A stretch of DNA of 64,000 nucleotides from positions 806,001 through 870,000 of the forward strand of contig OZ244031.1 of assembly GCA_965215045.1 (NCBI GenBank), given 5' to 3'. The notes under the pieces were generated by a model. The model had not been told where the DNA came from, made no database searches, and saw only the letters and a program-made list of their open reading frames with translations. The translations under genes were made by a program, and so were the position numbers. The DNA is from G965215045 sp965215045 (GTDB taxonomy: Bacteria; Pseudomonadota; Gammaproteobacteria; JABABF01). Of the stretch, positions 59,406-64,000 are shown in pieces; the stretch's first letter is position 1; each line of letters starts with the position of its first letter.

Positions 59406-60992
59406 GTGACCGGCAAGCTGGAAGCGCGCCTGTCTCTTTTCTCTGATCCCGCGGCGCTCGACTGTCTGCGCAATATACGCCGCGGCGTGGAGCGGGAGGC
59501 ACTGCGCGTATCCCGTGCCGGCCTGCCCTCGCGGCAACCGCATCCGCCCACCCTGGGAGCACCGCTGACGCACCGCCGGATCACAACGGATTTTTCCGAG
59601 GCCCTGCTCGAATTTGTCAGCCCCGTGGAAACCGGGGTTTCGCACTTGCTGCAACGGCTGGAGGAAGTGCAGGCCGTGGTCTGCCGCTCGCTGCCCGACG
59701 GCGAGTTTCTCTGGGCGGCCAGCATGCCGCCGCACCTGCAATCCGAGGCGGATGTGCCGATTGCCGACTACGGGCCCTCGAACAGCGGCCGGATCAAGCG
59801 TCTTTACCGCGAGGGATTGGCACATCGCTATGGACGATACATGCAGGCGGTGGCGGGCGTGCACTACAACTTTTCCATGCCGGAGGAATTCTGGCCGCTG
59901 GGTACCGGGCTCTTTGCCGGAGAGACCGTGCAACAAGTGGCGGATCATGCGTATTTCTGCCTGGTACGCAACTGCCGGCGTCTCGCCTGGCTGCCGGTGT
60001 ACCTGTTTGGTGCCTCGCCCGCGGTCTCCGGCGATTTTTTACACGGACGCGAGGGCCGCTTCGAGTTGCTGGAAAACGGGGATTACGCCCCGCCCGGGGC
60101 GACGTCCCTGCGCATGGGAAAACTGGGTTACCAGAGTGAACGGCAGACCCGGTTGCGAATCTCCGCCAACAGCCTGCAGGAATACATTCGCCACCTGTGC
60201 CGTGCGATTCTCGACTCCTGTCCCGATTACGAGGCCATCGGCCTGAAGCACAACGGGCAGCTGTTGCAATTGAATACCGGCACCTTGCAGATTGAAAATG
60301 AATATTACGGTGTGGTTCGCCCCAAGAGAACCGCGCCCTCCGGCACGGCGTTGCTCTACGCCCTGGCACAGCAGGGAGTGGAATACGTGGAACTGCGCTG
60401 CCTGGACATCGACCCGTACCACCCCCTGGGCATTGCCCCGGAGACCCTGTACTTTCTCGACAGCTTCATGCTCTACTGCCTGCTCCAGGAAAGTCCCCCC
60501 GCCGATGAAACCCTGGAATGCGAGGCACTGGAAAACCTGCACCGGACGGTGGAGCAGGGGCGCGACCCGCAGTTGCGCCTGCAGGACCGGGGCACACCGC
60601 GCACGCTGCAGGATTGGGGAGCGGAGGCCCTGCAGGGCATCTGCCGGATCGCAGAGATGCTGGACCAGGCCGTGGGAGGAGAGCGGCGTGTGCGTGCCTG
60701 CGCGCTGCAAAAACAAAAACTCGAGGATGTTGCCAGGACGCCCGCAGCGCGCATGCTCGCGGACATGCAAGCTGCGCGGCAAAATTTTTTCGACTTCAGC
60801 CTGGAGCGCTCGCAGCGTTACACCGCGGAACTCGCAGACCTGGAACTGCCGCCAGCGGTAGAACGGGAATTCGTCGAGCTGGCACAGCGTTCCCGGGCGG
60901 AAAAAAAATCCCGCGAGCAGGAGGACCGCGAGGATTTTTCCATGTACCTGCAAAAGTATTACGCGGCTTACCGCAGCCTGGATACGCAATGA
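59406..60992 (+). CDS. gshA: Glutamate-cysteine ligase
   Basis: The 528-residue protein is of the gammaproteobacterial GshA type (E. coli 518), catalysing the first step of glutathione synthesis. Landmarks are RRGVEREALRVSRAG, ITTDFSEALLEFVSP, VAGVHYNFSMPEEFW, GYQSERQTRLRISANSLQEY and YVELRCLDIDPYHPLGI. GTG 59406 with GGAG eight bases upstream is the first plausible start; upstream in-frame codons lie inside dnaB. The dnaB-gshA neighbourhood is unlike E. coli or Pseudomonas (dnaB-alr). Confidence 0.95.
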   Translation: MTGKLEARLSLFSDPAALDCLRNIRRGVEREALRVSRAGLPSRQPHPPTLGAPLTHRRITTDFSEALLEFVSPVETGVSHLLQRLEEVQAVVCRSLPDGEFLWAASMPPHLQSEADVPIADYGPSNSGRIKRLYREGLAHRYGRYMQAVAGVHYNFSMPEEFWPLGTGLFAGETVQQVADHAYFCLVRNCRRLAWLPVYLFGASPAVSGDFLHGREGRFELLENGDYAPPGATSLRMGKLGYQSERQTRLRISANSLQEYIRHLCRAILDSCPDYEAIGLKHNGQLLQLNTGTLQIENEYYGVVRPKRTAPSGTALLYALAQQGVEYVELRCLDIDPYHPLGIAPETLYFLDSFMLYCLLQESPPADETLECEALENLHRTVEQGRDPQLRLQDRGTPRTLQDWGAEALQGICRIAEMLDQAVGGERRVRACALQKQKLEDVARTPAARMLADMQAARQNFFDFSLERSQRYTAELADLELPPAVEREFVELAQRSRAEKKSREQEDREDFSMYLQKYYAAYRSLDTQ

Positions 60993-61501
60993 ACACGACA
61001 CGCGCCCGGTGCATCCCGCACCTGCTCCTGGCCGGCGTCTGCGCCGGGTTGCTGGGTTTCGGTTTTTGGCTGGAATACGCACTGGGATTGGAGCCCTGCC
61101 CCCTGTGCATCAGCCAGCGCTTTTTCTTTTTCCTGGCGGGAGTGCTGGCACTGGCGGCGGCACTGCTGCGGCCGGCGGGAATGTCGCGACTCGCCTCCGG
61201 CGGCCTGATCGGCCTGTCCGGTGCGGCCGGCGGTGCCCTGGCCTTGCGCCAACTATGGTTGCAGAACCTGCCGCCGGAAGCCCGGCCCGAGATCTGCGGC
61301 CCCAACTTCAGCCAGATGCTGGAACTGTTTCCCGTCTCGGAAATCCTGGCGGCCATGCTGCGGGGGGATGGGCAGTGCGCGGAAGTGTCATGGGTTTTCC
61401 TGGGCCTCAGCATCCCCGCCTGGGCATTGCTGGGTTTCCTGTGCATCGCCGGTTTTGGCCTGTGGGAAATCCGCGGCGGGTGGGCCGCCAGGCACCCATG
61501 A
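60989..61501 (+). CDS. dsbB: Disulfide bond formation protein B
   Basis: The 170-residue four-helix inner-membrane protein carries the quinone-linked Cys pair in LEPCPLCISQRFFF and a second, more widely spaced pair in EICGPNF and GQCAEVSW of the periplasmic loop. It reoxidises DsbA using quinone. Start ATG overlaps the gshA stop (ATGA, 60989-60992), and the stop overlaps the next gene, so thiol-related genes are coupled in one operon. Confidence 0.92.
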   Translation: MNTTRARCIPHLLLAGVCAGLLGFGFWLEYALGLEPCPLCISQRFFFFLAGVLALAAALLRPAGMSRLASGGLIGLSGAAGGALALRQLWLQNLPPEARPEICGPNFSQMLELFPVSEILAAMLRGDGQCAEVSWVFLGLSIPAWALLGFLCIAGFGLWEIRGGWAARHP

Positions 61502-62781
61502 ACCGGCGTCGACCGGCATCCCCGGAAACGCTGCGGATTTGCCTGCTGGGCTACCGCAGTGCGCCCTGGGTCGGGGGCCAGGGGGTGTATCTCAAGCACT
61601 TGAGCCAGGCGCTTATCGAAGCCGGGCACCGGGTGGACGTTCTCTCCGGCGAACCGTACCCGGAACTGGCACCGGACGTGGGACTGATCCCCCTGCCCGG
61701 GATGAACCTGTATGAAAAAGGCCTGGGTTCCCTGCGTTGGCGTGATCTCGGCTCGCTGGGCAATATCGGCGAGTGGCTTTCCAAGCTGAGCGGCGGCTTC
61801 GCCGAACCCTGGGCTTTTTGCCGGCGCGCCCAGGCCTGGTTACAGCGGCACGGCCATGAATACGATCTCGTCCACGACAACCAGAGCCTGGGCAGCGGCC
61901 TGCTGCAGATCCAGGCCCGCGGCATCCCGCTGCTGGCGACGATCCATCATCCCATTACACGCGACCTGCAAATCGCCCTGCAATACGCCAGGGATTGGCG
62001 GCATCGCCTGTTGTTGCGCCGGTGGTACTCGTTCCTGGGCATGCAGCGCCGGGTGGCGCGGCGCCTGGCCCGTATCGTCACGGTCTCGGAATGTGCGCGT
62101 GGCGATATCGCCGCAGAATTCGGTTTGGACCCGGAACGCATCGAAGTGGTACACCCGGGGATTGACGCCAATGTTTACAAGCCACAACCCGGGGTGCAAC
62201 CGCATCCGAGCCGCCTGGTCTGTACCGCTTCTTCCGACCAGCCCCTGAAGGGGGTGCGCTACCTGCTGCTCGCCTACGCCAGGCTGCTCAAAGATTTTCC
62301 GCAACTGCAGCTGGTGTTGATCGGCCGCCTGCCAGAAGGCGGCACCGCCCTGAAACTGGCGCAGCGACTCGGCATTCGCGATCGCCTGCGTTGCTTGCGC
62401 GGGCTCAGCAGCAAGGAGATCGCCTGCCAGTACGCCGCCGCTACGATCGTGGTCGTCCCCTCTCTCTACGAGGGCTTCGGCTTCCCGGCGGCCGAAGCGA
62501 TGGCCTGCGGCAGTGCAGTGGTCACCACCGATGGCGGTGCCCTGCCGGAGGTGGTCGGCCCGGCGGGGGTGCGGGTAGCGGCCGGCGATGCATCTGCCCT
62601 GGCGCAGGCCATCGCCGCCCTGCTGCCAGACGCACAACGCCGGCAAGAATTGGGAGAGGCCGGCCGGCGGCGCGTGGCGGCAAACTTTCACTGGGGGCGC
62701 ACGGCCGAGCGCATGAACGCCCTGTACCGGGAACTGGTTGAAGAGCGGGCGGAAACCGCCAGGGAACCTTCCTATGTATAA
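61498..62781 (+). CDS. Glycosyltransferase family 4 protein
   Basis: The 427-residue GT-B glycosyltransferase has an N-terminal domain ICLLGYRSAPWVGGQGVYLKHLSQALIEAGHRVDVLS, a central VVHPGIDANVYKP, and a C-terminal nucleotide-sugar domain with PSLYEGFGFPAAEAMACGSAVVTTDGGALPEVVG (the EX7E motif). Likely sugar transfer to a surface glycan or lipid carrier. ATGA overlap with dsbB. The following ABC exporter gene suggests the beginning of a glycan locus. Confidence 0.9.
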   Translation: MNRRRPASPETLRICLLGYRSAPWVGGQGVYLKHLSQALIEAGHRVDVLSGEPYPELAPDVGLIPLPGMNLYEKGLGSLRWRDLGSLGNIGEWLSKLSGGFAEPWAFCRRAQAWLQRHGHEYDLVHDNQSLGSGLLQIQARGIPLLATIHHPITRDLQIALQYARDWRHRLLLRRWYSFLGMQRRVARRLARIVTVSECARGDIAAEFGLDPERIEVVHPGIDANVYKPQPGVQPHPSRLVCTASSDQPLKGVRYLLLAYARLLKDFPQLQLVLIGRLPEGGTALKLAQRLGIRDRLRCLRGLSSKEIACQYAAATIVVVPSLYEGFGFPAAEAMACGSAVVTTDGGALPEVVGPAGVRVAAGDASALAQAIAALLPDAQRRQELGEAGRRRVAANFHWGRTAERMNALYRELVEERAETAREPSYV

Positions 62782-62919
62782 TGTCGGAAGCGCGGTTTTT
62801 CATGTCCCGGGGGGCACGCCGGTAGACAGGCACTGTTCCATCGGCGCATCCTGGCAGCCCGGAGTGGCCCCCGCTGTTCCTTTTCCTTGCACAAAACCTT
62901 CGCCGGCCTGAGCATCATC

Positions 62920-64000
62920 GTGTCTCTTCTGCATCCCCTCCGCTCATTGCGCGAGTCCACGCGCGGTTTGCGCAAGTTCGTCCGCATCACCTTGCTGCTC
63001 TTCCAGATGACCGGGCGCGGCATGCGCTATTCCATAGTGGCACTGCAGTTTTTCAACGTGGCGGGTGCCATCATCAACCTGCTCAGCACTCTTTCCATCG
63101 TGCCCTTCCTGGCGATGATCGTGCAGCCGAACCGCACCCAGAACAACCGCTGGGTGCGAGCATTCCAGGATGCGCTGGGTATTGAAACCCAGGAAATGCT
63201 GATCGTGGCGATGGGCACCACCTCGCTGGTCGTGCTGTGTGTGAGTCACGCAATCAGTATCGCCCTGGCCATAGTCCAGATGCGTCTCCAGGATTATCTC
63301 AGGTTGTCGGTTTACGACAAGATGACCAAGCATTATTTTTCGCATGATTACGAATTTCATTTGCAGACTCACTCCGCCGTCCTTCTGCAAAACATGATGG
63401 GACGGGCGGAAAGTATCATCAACAACCTGTTGCAGGCTTCTTTTAAACTGGTGGAGAACATCATTTATATCGCACTCGGCATCATGTGCATCTTTATAGC
63501 GAACGCCTACCTGGCGTTACCCGTGACGGTCCTGCTGTTTGCATCTATATGGATCGGCATCCAACGCAGCCAGGCAAACCTGAGACATCATCAGAAAAAG
63601 AGCATGAAACAAGACATCCGGGGCGGTGTTTTGAGTCTCGATGCCCTGCGCAACATAGAGAGCATCCAGATGAGCGGTCGCTGGAAATATTTCAGCGACC
63701 GGGTCTGGGAACTGCGTAAGCTCCAGGCACAACATCAGCGCAGGATTCAAACCATCAACATGCTTTTCAAACCATTCCTGGAAATTCCGCTCGCTGCAGT
63801 CGTCGTCGGTTCCATCATCATTACAGTGCTGACCTTTGGCGACTCGCTCCGGGTGCTGGTGTCGCTGGCGGTCTTTGGCCTGGTCTGCTACCGCCTGATG
63901 CCCCGCGTCAATCAATTGCTCCCGCTGTACATCAAGATCCAACGGGGGATGATTAATTTCGATTTCGTGGGTGAAGACCTGGTGCTGGCTTTTCAACGCA
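62920..64000 (+). CDS. ABC exporter, membrane domain, truncated by window end
   Basis: An open frame runs from 62920 to the window edge without a stop (at least 360 residues). It shows a basic N-terminus and five or six membrane helices (for example FFNVAGAIINLLSTLSIVPFLAMIV, MGTTSLVVLCVSHAISIALA, LVENIIYIALGIMCIFIANAYLALPVTVLLFASIWIG, EIPLAAVVVGSIIITVLTFG). The segment LRLSVYDKMTKHYFSHDYEFHLQTHSAVLLQNMMGRAESI is typical of type I ABC exporters such as PglK/MsbA; the ATPase domain must lie beyond the window. Start uncertain: GTG 62920 lacks a clear ribosome-binding site; TTG 62887 and ATG 63008 are options. Confidence 0.75.
   Translation, partial: MSLLHPLRSLRESTRGLRKFVRITLLLFQMTGRGMRYSIVALQFFNVAGAIINLLSTLSIVPFLAMIVQPNRTQNNRWVRAFQDALGIETQEMLIVAMGTTSLVVLCVSHAISIALAIVQMRLQDYLRLSVYDKMTKHYFSHDYEFHLQTHSAVLLQNMMGRAESIINNLLQASFKLVENIIYIALGIMCIFIANAYLALPVTVLLFASIWIGIQRSQANLRHHQKKSMKQDIRGGVLSLDALRNIESIQMSGRWKYFSDRVWELRKLQAQHQRRIQTINMLFKPFLEIPLAAVVVGSIIITVLTFGDSLRVLVSLAVFGLVCYRLMPRVNQLLPLYIKIQRGMINFDFVGEDLVLAFQR

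Overview
The window is chromosomal DNA of a GC-rich gammaproteobacterium. The evidence is the rpsF-rpsR-(DUF2232)-rplI-dnaB ribosomal/replication block followed by a long E. coli-type gshA and dsbB, together with three TonB-dependent receptors, a TRAP transporter and several CaiB/BaiF CoA-transferases, a repertoire common in marine or host-associated heterotrophs. No species can be named from the sequence alone, and no rRNA or tRNA gene was recognised.

Layout. Positions 1-5.5 kb carry a membrane protein, a frameshifted PhoX-type phosphatase, a VOC protein, a stand-alone AAA ATPase and a lipoprotein. Positions 5.5-10.8 kb begin a catabolic region: flavin amine oxidase, HMG-CoA-lyase-type enzyme, class III CoA-transferase and a hydantoinase-like amidohydrolase. 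Positions 10.9-16.7 kb are a defence block of three consecutive type II restriction-modification systems, all on the minus strand and each ordered methyltransferase then endonuclease. The first two are preceded by near-identical 227-bp promoter/leader modules. Positions 17-54 kb resume the catabolic region: VOC, DUF1330, a nitrilase-fold protein with altered catalytic residues, a GntR/UTRA regulator, a split TRAP system, three TonB receptors, an MFS permease, DUF1838 and secreted VOC proteins, an IS481-like element, LeuCD homologues, an acyl-CoA ligase operon, an aldehyde dehydrogenase, a CoA-transferase/HMG-CoA-lyase/HyuAB operon and an isochorismatase-fold hydrolase. Positions 54.4-64 kb are the housekeeping block: a membrane-anchored coiled-coil protein with nine 15-residue repeats, rpsF with a long repetitive C-terminal tail, rpsR, DUF2232, rplI, dnaB, gshA, dsbB, a GT4 glycosyltransferase and the start of an ABC exporter that runs off the window.

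How it may work together. TonB receptors and TRAP/MFS permeases would import an organic acid or amide. The ligase and two CoA-transferases would activate it, two DRE-TIM lyases would cleave CoA intermediates, and hydantoinase/amidohydrolase-type enzymes would open cyclic amides. The substrate cannot be deduced. Many transcription units of the catabolic region share an upstream TGATATA element oriented with the gene. It reads as an extended -10 promoter or as part of a common operator, and the GntR protein is the obvious candidate regulator.

A second theme is short tandem duplication of 22 to 52 bp, seen at or near gene ends in at least seven places, including two in-frame repeat expansions in adjacent genes.
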